Source: Opeltia flavorubescens
Lineage: Eukaryota > Ascomycota > Lecanoromycetes > Teloschistales > Teloschistaceae
Length of the DNA: 64,000 nt
Reading direction: 5' to 3'
Assembly: GCA_000442125.1 (NCBI GenBank)
Contig: KE546968.1
Coordinates: 957,932-1,021,931 of the forward strand
Shown: one piece after another, positions 36,344 to 47,389 of the stretch
Position numbering within the stretch: position 1 is the first letter of the stretch
Layout of the letters: each line of letters begins with the position of its first letter
Position numbers and translations under genes: made by a program
The notes under the pieces: generated by a model
The model's input: the letters and a program-made list of their open reading frames with translations, nothing else
Databases searched by the model: none
Told to the model about the DNA's origin: nothing

Positions 36344-37312
36344 TCACATCCCGCCCCATTCGATGCAGAACGTTCGGACCTTCGGTTCTGTAGTGCGTTC
36401 ACTTGCTCGGTCCTCGTCATCCTGCAATAATGACCCTTCCTTCCTACTGCTGGCATGTATCTCTTCAACGCCGCCAATCAACCACCCCTTCTTGACGCCA
36501 GTCCCAAGCCGTCCGCCTCCAACTATGTCTAAAAGGTCAATCTCTTCATCCCATTCGGCACTCGTTGCAAGAAAATGGCTGTGGAATCTTAATGGATCGC
36601 CAGGATAGACCGAGAATTGACATCCGAATCGAAGACCAGGAGTGAGGAAGTAGCCGAGGGAATGGAGATGTCTAAAGAGTGCATATGACGCGCCATTCAT
36701 TTTGGGGAGCTGAACAGCGGATTGCGGATCGGGTGACGGGACGGGTGGGAAAGAGGTTGTTGGGGTGGAGGAGTAGGGTGCCGGATTAGTGGAACTTTGC
36801 CTCGAATTTTGAGGTCGGTGGGTGTTGAATAATGATTCATCTCGATCACCTTCATGCCTCAAGTCTGATTTGGTGGTTCTGTCGATATCTGGTGTTGACT
36901 GACGGATGCCAAACTTCTGGAGAGCCTCCTGGGTTCGTTGAAGCCTTTGCTTCTCAACAGCTCTCGCCGTAGCCACACCCTCTCTGTAAGCACTCGCTTT
37001 GTATTCCGCCAATTGCGCTGGAGGTGATTGTAAAGCTTTTTTGTGCACTCCTAGATCGGCGGCAATGAACCCTAGTCCTTTCTCCACCAATAGTCTCACT
37101 TCTTCTATTTGGAGCTCCAGAGGAAGACCAAGAAAAACATTTTGCTGAGGAGATTGAGGGAGACTGCCAATGAAGACGCCTAGAATGTTGTGCGTTCGGC
37201 GAAGCCATGTCACAAGATTGATATCGTATAGGAGATATCTTTTGACTTTCTGGGATATCTGGAAGATTGGAAAGGGGAGATCAGGCGGCTGGAAATCTTC
37301 TGAGGCTGTCAT
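36344..37312 (-). CDS. sen34: tRNA-splicing endonuclease subunit Sen34
   Basis: This is a single exon of 322 aa. Sen34 is one of two catalytic subunits of the heterotetrameric SEN complex that excises introns from pre-tRNAs; it cuts the 3' splice site. The C-terminal nuclease domain is clear: YALFRHLHSLGYFLTPGLRFG at about 210-230, then YPGDPLRFHSHF with catalytic Tyr236 and His244, and GTGVKKGWLIG with catalytic Lys275 (or Lys274). Spacing between Tyr and His (8) and His and Lys (31) matches the human protein. The N-terminal domain (residues 1-100) and a charged, Ser/Pro-rich linker of about 100 residues precede it. An intron-bearing tRNA-Leu gene lies 4.4 kb away. Confidence 0.93.
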   Translation of the reverse strand: MTASEDFQPPDLPFPIFQISQKVKRYLLYDINLVTWLRRTHNILGVFIGSLPQSPQQNVFLGLPLELQIEEVRLLVEKGLGFIAADLGVHKKALQSPPAQLAEYKASAYREGVATARAVEKQRLQRTQEALQKFGIRQSTPDIDRTTKSDLRHEGDRDESLFNTHRPQNSRQSSTNPAPYSSTPTTSFPPVPSPDPQSAVQLPKMNGASYALFRHLHSLGYFLTPGLRFGCQFSVYPGDPLRFHSHFLATSAEWDEEIDLLDIVGGGRLGTGVKKGWLIGGVEEIHASSRKEGSLLQDDEDRASERTTEPKVRTFCIEWGGM

Positions 37313-38038
37313 AATGACCTAGCCAAAAGGGCCGGTGGTGTCAGTAGGGAATACCAAATCAGAATTGAACTCGTCCTGGCATGAAGGAGAGAGGTCATAA
37401 GAAAATGACAAAATCTGGTTTCTCCACAGTCGCCATTAATGGTCTTCGGAGGATTGACAGTATGGATTGTGTAATCATGTAAACAATAAATGAAAAGTAT
37501 TCATGAGAAGCAGACATACCTCGCCTTCCTACCAATCACCTGCGTAGCTGCAGCCATTTTCAAGACGCAACATTTAGACGTCCTTCAAACTAAGATGACC
37601 AGAACCATTCTGCCCTAAGCCCTACTATTTCGCCAAATTCGGCATGGCCGACGAGCCGATCACCATCTGATTCACATCGAAGATGGTCTTTCTGCTCTTC
37701 AGTGATGTGAAAGACCTTAGAATCTAGAGCTCACTGGGATAACCAAAACCCAGATGATCGATTCAGTATGTGGACTTTGTAGACTTTGGGTACTCTATAG
37801 AATTGTTCAGGTTTTTAATTTAGATAAGTCACCCCGTGACTACTTCACTTAGTACCATAAACATACCACACAAACTACAACTACGTTCGTTTGCAAATAT
37901 CTTCTTGCTGTATATCATGGCGTTGGCCGTTTCGAGTCTTTGAGCATTGCGGTAATGCATGAAGCATGAAGTCAGGGAACAGGAAGCCAGCAGNCTTCAT
38001 CCAATCCATTAAGCCAGAAGAGGAAGAAGAAACCGGTG
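37313..38038. other. intergenic between SEN34 and ELP4, with one possible tiny exon
   Basis: Both neighbours are on the minus strand, so this holds the SEN34 promoter and ELP4 3' UTR. On the minus strand at 37,522-37,558 an ATG opens MAAATQVIGRKA and runs straight into a perfect donor GTATGT. It may be the first exon of a very small protein or a 5' leader exon of SEN34; I could not find a convincing second exon. A single N lies at 37,994. Confidence 0.4.
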
Positions 38039-39320
38039 TTAGAACTCAATGTCTATTTTAGTTGGTTTTCCGTCTCCCTCTCCTCTCTGGGCCTCTGTAT
38101 CTCCTTCAACGGGCGGTAGGTTGAATGGCTTGATAACAAACTTCCTTCTGCTGACAGTAAAAGCAAGATCATCACCCCGAATACCACCTCCCCCTTTTTC
38201 AGAGAATACTGGCAAACGGTGCACTTTCACCAATCCCTGCGGTCTCTCTTCCTGAGCAGTAGCAGCGCCAGATGTCGTCGATAGCCCAGCATCTACTGCA
38301 TGAGCAAAAGGAGAAAGTTCAATAACGCCATCAGAAAGCAGCTCCATCCATCGCGTCAATCCTGTTGAACGAGGGTACAGCATGAGAGGAAGGGTGATGA
38401 AAATCACAAGTTGTCGAGAATGTTGACGAAGAAGTGCACGTAGAGAATGCAGGAATTGAAGGACATTCTGTGGGTTGCTAGCATGGGGAGGGTACAGGGC
38501 GGGAGACAAGATGCTTGGGATGATGAGCCGATGGATGACCGGACTTGGGAACTGATTTAGCTGGCCTCTGACGAACTGCAAGATAGAATGAAAAGGTGAC
38601 TCGTTCTGAGATTTGATGTGCATGGGAATGCAATTCAGGCTCTTTGGGTCCGAGATGGTGAGCCGCTTGGTTAAGTCAAAAGTATGGCAGAACGCTGTCG
38701 ATGGAGCTGGGCCATTCTCGCTCGAAATCTCAAGTGTCGGCTTTCGGTTCATGGTAGGAGTTGCTGCTATGGTCAGCGGGTATATCCGATGCAAGCTTAC
38801 TACGAGCTATATGTGTGCTATCAAGTACAGCAATGACTGAACACAAGGCCGGAGGAGTCCCACCTCTTGCGCTGGATGGTCCAGCCCCGAATTCTCCCAA
38901 ACGCTCATACCGCCATGCGATCTTCATACGTTCCTTTTCCTGTCCCGTTATGCTTTCTAATGGCGCGGCATCTCCGCCAGTCGTAACAGATATGCCTGGG
39001 AGCTCCCTTGCCCACGATTCCCCAACGCCTATTGCATGCACTTTGTGACCTTGGACGATACCCTCGGCAGCGAAATAACGAAGTAGCGTGGTTCCAAACT
39101 CCGTAGTGCCATTCTCTTCAACCAAAATGGAATGACCTAGAGCAAGCCCGGAATGGCCCAAGATATCATCGAGGGAAGCCGTCCCGGTCGAGGTAGTAAG
39201 CCGACCGTCCAAAGGCGAAGCTCGTACGCCAGGATTCGAAGCTGGAGCCGCTTCTAGGTCATACTTCTGTTGCTGTGCTGAAGGACCTGACAGTCCTACA
39301 TTGCGCTTACGAAATGACAT
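38039..39320 (-). CDS. elp4: Elongator complex protein 4 (PAXNEB family)
   Basis: Exons are 38801-39320 and 38039-38763, about 414 aa. Elp4 forms, with Elp5 and Elp6, the RecA-like hexameric ring of Elongator, which is needed for 5-carbonylmethyl-type modification of wobble uridines in tRNA. The start MSFRKRNVGLSG, the block STGTASLDDILGHSGLALGHSILVEE, the MKIAWRYE motif and FCHTFDLTKRL after the splice are diagnostic. The ending, FVIKPFNLPPVEG with an acidic tail, is also typical. The intron would be only 34 or 37 nt (donor GTAAGC, acceptor ATAG or ATAGCAG); a frame change is needed here, but the precise site is uncertain and a longer intron with donor GTTCAG is possible. Confidence 0.9.
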
Positions 39321-39513
39321 TCCGCGTCAAGTATAAAATTGATCATCGAGATAAGAAGGTTGCAGATTGTGCCGCCACCACCATACGCAGGAACCCGTCG
39401 CGCCAAGCTTTCGGTTTCAAGATCGACCTTTACTAACCTTCGAGCTGCATCTTAGCTTCCTGTTCAACAGAAGGAACTTCTCGAAGGTACTTATTTGGAC
39501 GACGTTCGCCAAA
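39321..39513. promoter_or_regulatory. bidirectional promoter ELP4 / RPB8
   Basis: The start codons of two divergent housekeeping genes are 193 bp apart, so both 5' UTRs and core promoters must share this segment. No TATA box is evident. Confidence 0.55.
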
Positions 39514-39996
39514 ATGGGTGATTCTCAGCTCTACTCTGAAAGTTTCACCCTAACGGAGATCAATGCTCAGAAGTATGATCGTGTCTCGCGCCTCAAAGGA
39601 AATACAGACTCTGGTGATACAGAATTAACCTTGGACGTCAATACGGAGCTGTATCCATGCAGTGTAGGGGAACGAATCTCCATAGTCATTGCCTCTACAC
39701 TCTCGCTGGACGGTACCAAGGATGATTCGAAAGGATGGAGGGGTGTCGGTCGAGGAGAGCAGACCTTGGCAGATGATTTCGATTATGTGTGCCATGGCAA
39801 AGTCTACCGTTTTGAAGAAGGCGACGACGAGAATATGTATGGAGAGTATCTAGATCCTAGTCATCTAAAACTAATCTAATGATCCTACAGCAAAGTATAC
39901 GTCTCGTTCGGAGGACTTTTGCTTTATATGCAAGGCCCGTATCGGAAATTGACACCCTTACGCATTGACTACGTTTATTTATTGGTCAAGAAATGA
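39514..39996 (+). CDS. rpb8: RNA polymerases I, II and III shared subunit Rpb8 (ABC3)
   Basis: Exons are 39514-39836 and 39891-39996, giving 142 aa, the family length. The intron removes a short false C terminus and restores ENIKVYVSFGGLLLYMQGPYRKL, ending in DYVYLLVKK. Rpb8 is a small OB-fold subunit common to all three nuclear polymerases. Matching blocks are the N-terminal KYDRVSRL, LTLDVNTELYPCSVGE, SLDGTKDDSKGWRG and DYVCHGKVYRFEE. I start at AAAATGGG because it gives the family N terminus; an upstream in-frame ATG at 39,367 would add a non-conserved leader. Confidence 0.95.
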
Positions 39997-40120
39997 AGAA
40001 ACACTCTACGAGAAATTTGAGTAATCCGGTTGAATTCGTCAGCCACTGTGGCCGGCGTGTGTGAATCATTGATGGGTATCTAAGCTACAAGATGTAAAGC
40101 AAGGCGCTCATCGCTGGAAC

Positions 40121-41126
40121 CTACGTCGCAATCACTGTTGGGAAAGGCAGCTTTCGATGGAGCCTTGAGACAATTTCGACATAGTGTTCCTCGTTCTCGG
40201 GCGTCAAGATGCCATGTCGAATGAAAAAGTCCAGGAGATAGAGGGCGCAATTGGGCTTGAACATCCGTTTTGAGAGCGCTTCCTGTACTTCGGGTACCGA
40301 CCAAAGCCGGAAGTTCTCTACCTCATCGTCACAAGGTTTTGGAACCACATCTTCGCCTACTTCCATGTCATAGACGTATTGAACCTCCGGCTGAAGAAGA
40401 CCGACTTCTCCACCTGCTCGCTCATCTCGGAAGCTGAAGTAAGAGATGGTCCCACATGGTTTCATGCTGGAGCGGACAAGTTCCTCGGGAAAGGAAGCCT
40501 CCTCAGCGGCTTCCCTCACAATACAATCGGAAGGTTTTTCTCCTGTAGCGATTCCACCGGCGACAGAGTTGTCCAGTAAACCTCCATACGTCTTTCCTTT
40601 TGCTCTCTTCGGTACCCATATCTTCATTCCGTCTTTCGTGTTGACATACGTTGTCATATGTACTCCGTATGTTACAATTCCAAACAGCGGGCTTCCGGAT
40701 CTTTCCATCGTGACTAATTGATCTGCTCCGTATATCGTGTACATTTCATTCCTCCACTTCTTGATTACCTCAAAAGCCCCGATCTCCTTTGCTCTCAAGA
40801 GGGTTTCACCAATCACTTGGCTCTGCTCAGCGAACTTCTCAGGTTGTAAACCTTCAACAGAAGGGAATAGTCGTTTCTTGTCATGGTCAACTACCCATTG
40901 GTTCCCCCATGGCATCTTCTCGACAACCCATGGTAGCACATATCCAACTACTCTTCTGCCACCAAGGACAAAGAATCTGTAGTATGACGATGTTAGTTTC
41001 TCGTACGCTTCTGGATCATCGTCGTGGTAAGGAAAGCTGCAAGAATCAATATCCACTCGATGCCAAGACTGCCAAATTGGGCACTTACTTGTCACACTCA
41101 TTGACAAGATCAAGGTTTGACACCAT
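40121..41126 (-). CDS. Nudix hydrolase with N-terminal DUF4743-like domain, thiamine-diphosphate type
   Basis: Exons are 41089-41126 and 40121-41036, giving 317 aa; the tiny first exon encodes MVSNLDLVNECDN, which restores the conserved NECDNFPY start. The Nudix box spans residues 173-195 (GGIATGE, then REAAEE at 187-192), the metal- and pyrophosphate-binding helix. The usual Gly near its end is Ser194, as is often seen in this subgroup. Members with this architecture, such as yeast YJR142W, are annotated as thiamine-pyrophosphokinase-related and are reported to hydrolyse damaged thiamine diphosphates. That activity is inferred from the family. The end of the gene lies 124 bp from the RPB8 stop. 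Confidence 0.87.
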
Positions 41127-41852
41127 AATATCGTCCTAGTCTATCAAGGCAATGAAGACACCGTAATATTAGGATATAGAATCTCTTAATAGTTTCGACC
41201 GAAGACCGTGGCACCCCGTTGAATGAAAAAGGTGATTAGAGGAATTCAACTCTCGGCGAGGATTATGTTAGTTTTATATTAAAAGCTGCTAATGTAGCGC
41301 AAACATTTCCTAACGTCACATTTGGATGACTCCAAAGTTCCAAAGAAATCGAAAGATTTTCTATGTCAATTGTCTAGTACTTCCCATCACTTTTTGATCC
41401 CGGACTGAGGATCGGTGACAAAAGTCTTGTCCGATATTGGCTTGGCAGCACGTATTACCTCTGTAGCCAGGCGAATCCACAATAAGTTGTTAGAGAATGT
41501 GGAAAACAAGCAATGTGAAATCGTTAGTTAAACACGTTTAAGTCAACTGCTTCTGCGTAATAGTGGAATCGTTGTACCGGTTACAAGATACAACTGCGTT
41601 CAGTAATATGTAATGTGGAACTTTGGTCACCGACCCTCGGACACAAAAGTACAGCGGGTACCTCCTCAATCGATAAGATAAGATAGTCGGCCATGGAAAT
41701 GGTTGGAAGCTCGACCCCTCAGATTCCTCTGCTGTTACCTTCTACTCACTCTTGATCAACGGCATCATGCTACCTTTTCTTAGACAGTCAGAGGTACCCT
41801 TGAGGCTTCATACGAATTTCTCAAGCATCTTCGTGCCCCTGACTTCCTTCCA
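41127..41852. other. divergent intergenic region, Nudix / OPI10
   Basis: The 726 bp hold the promoters of two divergent genes. From 41,752 a short out-of-frame ORF overlaps the OPI10 start; I treat it as a shadow. Nothing else is seen. Confidence 0.5.
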
Positions 41853-42530
41853 ATGCCTCCTCAAGGTCCACCATTCGGCGTCATCCTCCCCTCACGCCCC
41901 GTATTCACAAACGCTGTCACTGTCTCTGCAACCCAATATGCTTTCATTTTACCAGTAGTCCCGTCATTCAACCATGTCGTTGTCTTTCTTGCCCCGGGCG
42001 TTCCACTTCCTCCGGGTCACTTGGCGGCAGTCTACATCCAGTTTCCCAGCATGATCCCGGAATTCAAGCTCCTCGGCGCCATCAGCAATGAAAAGCAAAG
42101 CGCTGTATTCCAAGTCAGGAACAGTAACCTCGCTACTGGAACAAACAATCAGGATGGTACCGAAGACATGATGACTGATACCGATGGCCCAGATGCATTC
42201 CCAAATGGCACCCCATTCACAATGGGAGCCCAACGAGTCACCATTGGCATTGCCGTCGAACCAACCGCAACTATTGAAGCCCAGCTCGCTGCTTCCTCTT
42301 CGCTTGCTGTTGCGAATAAACCCCCACAGCAGCAATCTTCTGTCCCAACGAAAGTACTGGCGCAGAGGATCATCAAGAACGCGTTCAATTTCCTAGCTAG
42401 TTTTGCGGGCCAGACGACCGTGGGAGGAGAGGAGATGGTGCCATTGAGGAGCTTTCAGGGCTGGTGGGAGAAATTTGAGAGGAGGGTGGAGAATGATCCG
42501 GGATTTCTGGAGAGGGAGGTTGATGGTTGA
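41853..42530 (+). CDS. opi10: Hikeshi/Opi10 family Hsp70 nuclear import carrier
   Basis: This single exon encodes 225 aa, the usual length. Hikeshi-type proteins carry Hsp70 into the nucleus under heat stress; the yeast relative is Opi10, linked to inositol regulation. The N-terminal half has the family fold: FGVILPSRPV, TQYAFILPVVPSFNHVVVFLAPGVPLPPGHLAAVYIQFP (in two parts) and FKLLGAISNEKQSAVFQVR. A variable Asp/Thr-rich loop follows, then IGIAVEPTATIEAQL and a C-terminal helical domain ending near WWEKFERRVENDPGFLER. The start is the first ATG giving the family N terminus MPPQGPPFG. Confidence 0.9.
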   Translation: MPPQGPPFGVILPSRPVFTNAVTVSATQYAFILPVVPSFNHVVVFLAPGVPLPPGHLAAVYIQFPSMIPEFKLLGAISNEKQSAVFQVRNSNLATGTNNQDGTEDMMTDTDGPDAFPNGTPFTMGAQRVTIGIAVEPTATIEAQLAASSSLAVANKPPQQQSSVPTKVLAQRIIKNAFNFLASFAGQTTVGGEEMVPLRSFQGWWEKFERRVENDPGFLEREVDG

Positions 42531-42811
42531 AGGGTTGTGGGGGAGAAGAGGCATGAACAAAGGAGGTGGATGCGTCCGATGGAAGATATGTAAAGAGAAA
42601 TCCATTCATGAATGTACACTAAGCTAGATAGTCGCGCAGGGCACAGAATTGATACGTCACAATGGTGGCACTACCTATTCGCATGTTGGTGTCAGGAGTC
42701 CGACACTAATTATCAGATTGCCGCCTATTGTTTGCTTCTCCTTTATCAAGATCTATCATTTCGCCTTTATATGCGATCGTCAATCATAGCTACCGTTTCC
42801 CAACAAGCCCA

Positions 42812-44770
42812 TCAATAGCTCCCTAAGACACAAATTTAGCATATGGATCATAGATTCAGGGCGAGATACTCACGTCCAAATAGACACCATGCTTTTGCTA
42901 AGTTTCCGCAATTCGGATTCGTACACTTCGTTTCTCCCTCCTGAATCCCCTCTGGCGGCTGCTCGAATGGAATGCACAAGCTTTTCGCCCCCATACTTGG
43001 TGCCTTGGCATCCTCCGGTTCATCGCTGTCCTCCGCTGCCTTCCTCGCACTCAACTCCTTGATCTCGTCTTCGCACTTTTCTTCCAAACAGTGCGGGATG
43101 AGACAGACGTTCTTGTCATTCAGGGCCGGAACAAAGTCGTCCCAGTTGGTGATTTTGATGGTATGAGACTTGAACTTCTCTGCCGCACGGTTATACAAGT
43201 CTTTCTGAATAGTTTCGAGGAGTATCGGAACATCTTTGCCAAGATCAGCGATCATGATTTTGCCTTTGCCGTCTTTTCCTGGGACATCCCGTCTCGAAGT
43301 GGTAACGTAATGGCCATCCGATTCGCCGGGGCCAAATTCGAGACGTAAAGGCACACCTCGCATTTCCCATTCATTAAACTTCCAGCCGGGAGAGTAGCCC
43401 TCACGTTTGTCTGTCTCTACACGTACGTTGGCATCGCGGAGGACGATGGCTAGGGCGTCAACCTGTTGGTGGATGGATTGTCTCTCTTGCTCAGTTGTCT
43501 TGGCAGTGATTCCCACTGGGACGATGACGACTTGAGTCTCAACGACACGCGGCGGAATAACAAGACCTCGGTTGTCGCTATGGATCATAACCATGACGCC
43601 AATAACACGAGTGGAAAGACCCCATGAGTTCTGCCAGACATGTAGCGCAGGTTTCTTTTCACCTTCTTTTGCAGAAGGATCTTCGACAGTGATGCCAAAC
43701 ATTTTGCTGAAATTTTGTCCAAGACAGTGGCTGGTACCGCCCTGTATTCCACGACCATTGGAGGGAATATAACCTTCGACCGTAGTTGTGTAGTGTCCTC
43801 CGGCGAATTTCTCCTTCTCCGTTTTGCGGCCTTTTATCACGGGCACCGCGAGTAGTTCCTCATAGACACCAGCGTACCAGTCCAGGATTTGGAGAACTTC
43901 CTCGCCTGCGCCTTCTTCAGTAAGATGGGCGGTGTGTCCTTCTTGCCAAAGAAATTCTCGCGTTCGGAGAAAGGGCTGAGGATGCTTGAATTCCCATCGC
44001 ACTACCGAGTTCCATTGGTTCAGTNTGAGGGGGAGGTCTCTGTGGCTACGTATCCATTTGGCGTAATAGGGGTACATAACTGTTTCTGAAGTAGGGCGAA
44101 TAGCAATTTTCTTCTCGAGCTGAGAGTCTCCACTATAGACTCGTCAAAATATGTTTCTAGCGAAAAACGTCACAGCGATTCGCCCTTACGCGTGAGTGAC
44201 CCAAGCTACTTCTGCAGCAAAACCTTCGATGTGTGCTTTTTCTCGCTCGAGCACGTCTTGAGAAACGAACATGGGAAACGAGCAGTTCCTCACACCTATA
44301 CTCTTGATTTTCTTGTTGAACCACTGCTGCACCTCCTCCCAGATGAAGAACGAGGCAGGCTAGACAATATCAATAAACGGTTCACTTGTGATACGGACCG
44401 CACAAACCTTCAATATGTAGCATCCAGATATATCATAGTAATCGAGCATCTCCCCTTTTGTAAGCACTTGTTGATACCATCCAGAGAAGTCATCCTCTTT
44501 GGCGACATCAATGCCAATGAGCGCGGCTCCTTCTATCTTCCTCTTTGGTGCTTTGTTGACCGCCTTCTTAGCCTCAGCTCTTCCTGCCTCTTTAGTAGTG
44601 TTGGTGGCTGACTTGTTTGCCTTTTCAGCTGCTAACCGTTCTTGCTTCTGTGCTTTCTTCAGAGCGTTCTTCGAGACCTCCTTGGTGTCTACTTGATCAC
44701 TGTTGATGGCAGCGGTTCGGTCGGCCATGGTAGTGGATGCTGGAGCTTCTTCTGCGCTGTTTGAAGCCAT
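42812..44770 (-). CDS. prolyl-tRNA synthetase, cytosolic eukaryotic type
   Basis: Exons are 44408-44770, 44190-44359, 42874-44132 and 42812-42822, giving 600 aa. The enzyme charges tRNA-Pro. Junctions restore [34 protein letters not shown] and, at the end, LFGRSY. The last exon is only 11 nt. Class II motifs are clear: [12 protein letters not shown], motif 2 [21 protein letters not shown], and [16 protein letters not shown]; an anticodon-binding domain follows and the C-terminal Cys-rich domain has [11 protein letters not shown] and CTNPNCG. A basic Lys/Ala-rich helix lies near residues 25-70. I start at 44,770 because an apparent 5' UTR intron (donor GTGAGT at 44,836) would remove the upstream ATG at 44,794; the ATG at 44,728 is another option. 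One N at 44,025 falls in a Lys/Arg codon. Confidence 0.93.
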
Positions 44771-45491
44771 AAAGAGTCTGCTAAGCTTAGACATGAAAAT
44801 TGGAATATATCATAATACTATTGAGAGTGACTCACGTTTCTGAATCACCGCAAAGAGCTAGCAGTAGCTTTCAAACAAATTGTATATGCAGGGCTTAGCC
44901 GCTTTCCGGGGCCGTCAATTGGAATATTGGTGTGTCATGTCGACGACGCATGTGTAGAAGCGTAAATCACTCTAGGACAAAAAATCAATAATATATATTT
45001 GTCGGCCGGGGTTTAGGCGATTGGTTCTACTTTGTATGGAATTATGGATTGAAGGCATTTGTGAAGTGACAGGGGTGGCAAGCTTAACGTCGATCATCCA
45101 ATTTCCACGACAAGCCAATGGCGTCGCCGCTGCTCGGGCCCCCTAGGTATCTACAAACTGCGAGGCTCGTTCGATTGTACAGTCAAGCACTGTTTACCTT
45201 CTTGTCGTTCTTTAATATATTTCGTGTCTATTAATTACTTCTAATTGCTCGTACTTACACTTGTTCTGTTCAGAAATTCGACTTGCGGCATCGGTCGGAC
45301 GACCCGAAGCTGGTACCGTGGTACGCGATCAGGAACCGTCGAAACCTCGTCATACACTCAAACTGTCGTGCGGGATTGAATTAACCAAAGCTGGCTGTGT
45401 CACAATGGCTTCGAGACGACGATAGTACGCAGTACAGGGTCTTGGAAATCAGGAAAAATAAGAGAAGGTAAACAACGGAGGACTATAGACG
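44771..45491. other. divergent promoter region, ProRS / SH3 protein
   Basis: This holds the 5' UTR of the synthetase gene, with a likely intron from 44,836 to about 44,785, and the upstream region of the SH3 membrane protein. No gene or repeat is evident. Confidence 0.5.
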
Positions 45492-47389
45492 ATGAGGTCG
45501 CAGATGCTTCTCGTATTCCTCACGAGCCTACTGTCAACAGCTGCTGGCCAGAGCTGTATATCGCTCGCCAATTCCAAGCAGTGCCTGGCCTTCAACTCTT
45601 CTTCAATTTCCACCGCGGCGCTGTCTGACCAATTGTACGTCCCTCAATTGTCATTTGGGACGCATGCTGACCGACGTCAGTCCTTTCCTTTCCTTCGTGT
45701 CCAATACAGAGGAATTCGACGACCAACTGAGTCGATACGTCGTTACCAACTATGTGCAGCAAAAGTAGGTCATGTCCTGTCGCGAAACCATGCAGTGAGT
45801 TAATACCATCCAGGTACCAACAGTTGCTAGGCTGCGATAATGTAAACCTTACGAATACAACAAACTTCTATGCGAGATATACGACTAGTGTAATATGTAA
45901 TTCTATTGTTCAGCAATCCATCCAACCATGTTCCCTATCTTCCTCGAACGCTCGCCCGCTATGTGCCGAGTCATGTGTAAGTTACTGCATCAGCATTCTC
46001 GGGCATACCGCTAAAGTCCAAACAGGCTCAACAAGCAACAAGCGAAGAATCGATCGCAGTCAACTCTCAGCTGTGTGGTCGACCCAACCAGAATTTCCTC
46101 GACCAGATACGAGCGGACTTCACTAATTGTGCGTTACCGAGCGAATCACTGAGCACGAGTTGTGTAACAGGAGAGCAAAACGAACCTGTCGACTGTGGCT
46201 TTTCCAAAAACCTTCAAGGTCTATGTAGCTATTGTGCAGCAAGCTCTCCGAACGCCACAGATTCTTGTTGCGTCGGGTCTGACGTAACGAACCGCTGTAC
46301 TGGCGTCACTTTACCACCCTCGTCTTCTATACCGCCTCTTTTCCCATCTTCAACTGGTAGCACACCGTCAGCCACCGGATCACCAGCAGCTGCAGGACAG
46401 GATTCGTCTAAAGGTGATGGCTTATCAGGGGGACAAATCGCTGGCATCGTCGTTGGTTCAGTGGTTGGAGCTCTAATCATAGCGGCATTGATATTATTAT
46501 GTTGCACGGGTATGCTTGGGAGATGGAGGCATCGACATCAACGTCAAAGTATTTTCAATCAGCCTACGCCTCCACGTAATGGTCCAAGCATGGCGTTCGC
46601 TCCGTTACCTGGAAGTCAAGCTGGTCAGCCCTCGAGCGAGGCACAACCCGGGGGTCGCGTTGCTAGGATGACAGCGCTTACGGGAGAGTCCAGCGACTCG
46701 CCTCCCTACGGTAACACTGCAGCTACTGCGGGAGGTCGACGCTACGGCGATACATCGGAATCAGAGGGATACGGCGAGACGCCGGAGTCACGATTAGCAG
46801 GGCGACCTATCACGGGAAAACGGAATGGATCATTGTCAAGCCAGTCAATGCTGGGCGCCTTGGATGACAATAGCTCTCCGAATTCTGGCAGTGGCGAACA
46901 ATATTCGTCCCCGGAAGGAGTAGCAAGTGGTCAATCTGAGCAGCTCCAGTCGTTTAAAGATTACTACTCGCAAGACGAAATCCATCCTGGAGACGCTGTC
47001 GCTACATTATGGGCGTATCAGCCTCGAGCAGGCGATGAATTTGAGCTTGAGCGAGGAGACATGCTGAAGGTCGTGGGGCTGTGGGATGATGGCTGGGCGA
47101 CCGGAGTGCGGCTTGGGGAGAAGGCAGAAGCATACGAGGCAAGACGACAACTGCTCCGAGACAGTGGGGTGTCGCATGGGTCTATCAGAAGAGCAGAGTC
47201 ACGATCGCCGAGCGGGGAGGTCAAAGCTTTTCCTGTAAGTGTACCTCTTGAAGATTTGTGGAGTCTTTTGTACTGATGATGGCACAGCTTGTCTGCGTGT
47301 GTCTGCCTGAACACTGGAAGTCAACAGTGGATGGTGATGATGCAGAGGGTGCAGACCCGACCAACCGACCCGTCGGTTTGGATCCTTGA
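45492..47389 (+). CDS. single-pass plasma-membrane protein with C-terminal SH3 domain
   Basis: Five exons, 45492-45634, 45681-45764, 45814-45976, 46026-47234 and 47288-47389, give 566 aa. A signal peptide (residues 1-19) leads into a Cys-rich extracellular part with N-glycosylation sequons (SCISLANSKQCLAF, LLGCDNVNLTNTTNF, CGFSKNLQGLCSYC). A Ser/Pro-rich stalk precedes one transmembrane helix at about 266-292, followed by basic residues RWRHRHQRQ. The cytoplasmic tail is long and Ser/Gly-rich. An SH3 domain begins near residue 453 (ATLWAYQPRAGDEFELERGD, GLWDDGWATG), carries an insertion, and ends FPLVCVCLPEHW across the last splice. The architecture recalls fungal sensor or Fus1-like proteins; partners are unknown. 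The splice at AFP-LVCV is strongly supported by the SH3 ending. Confidence 0.87.
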
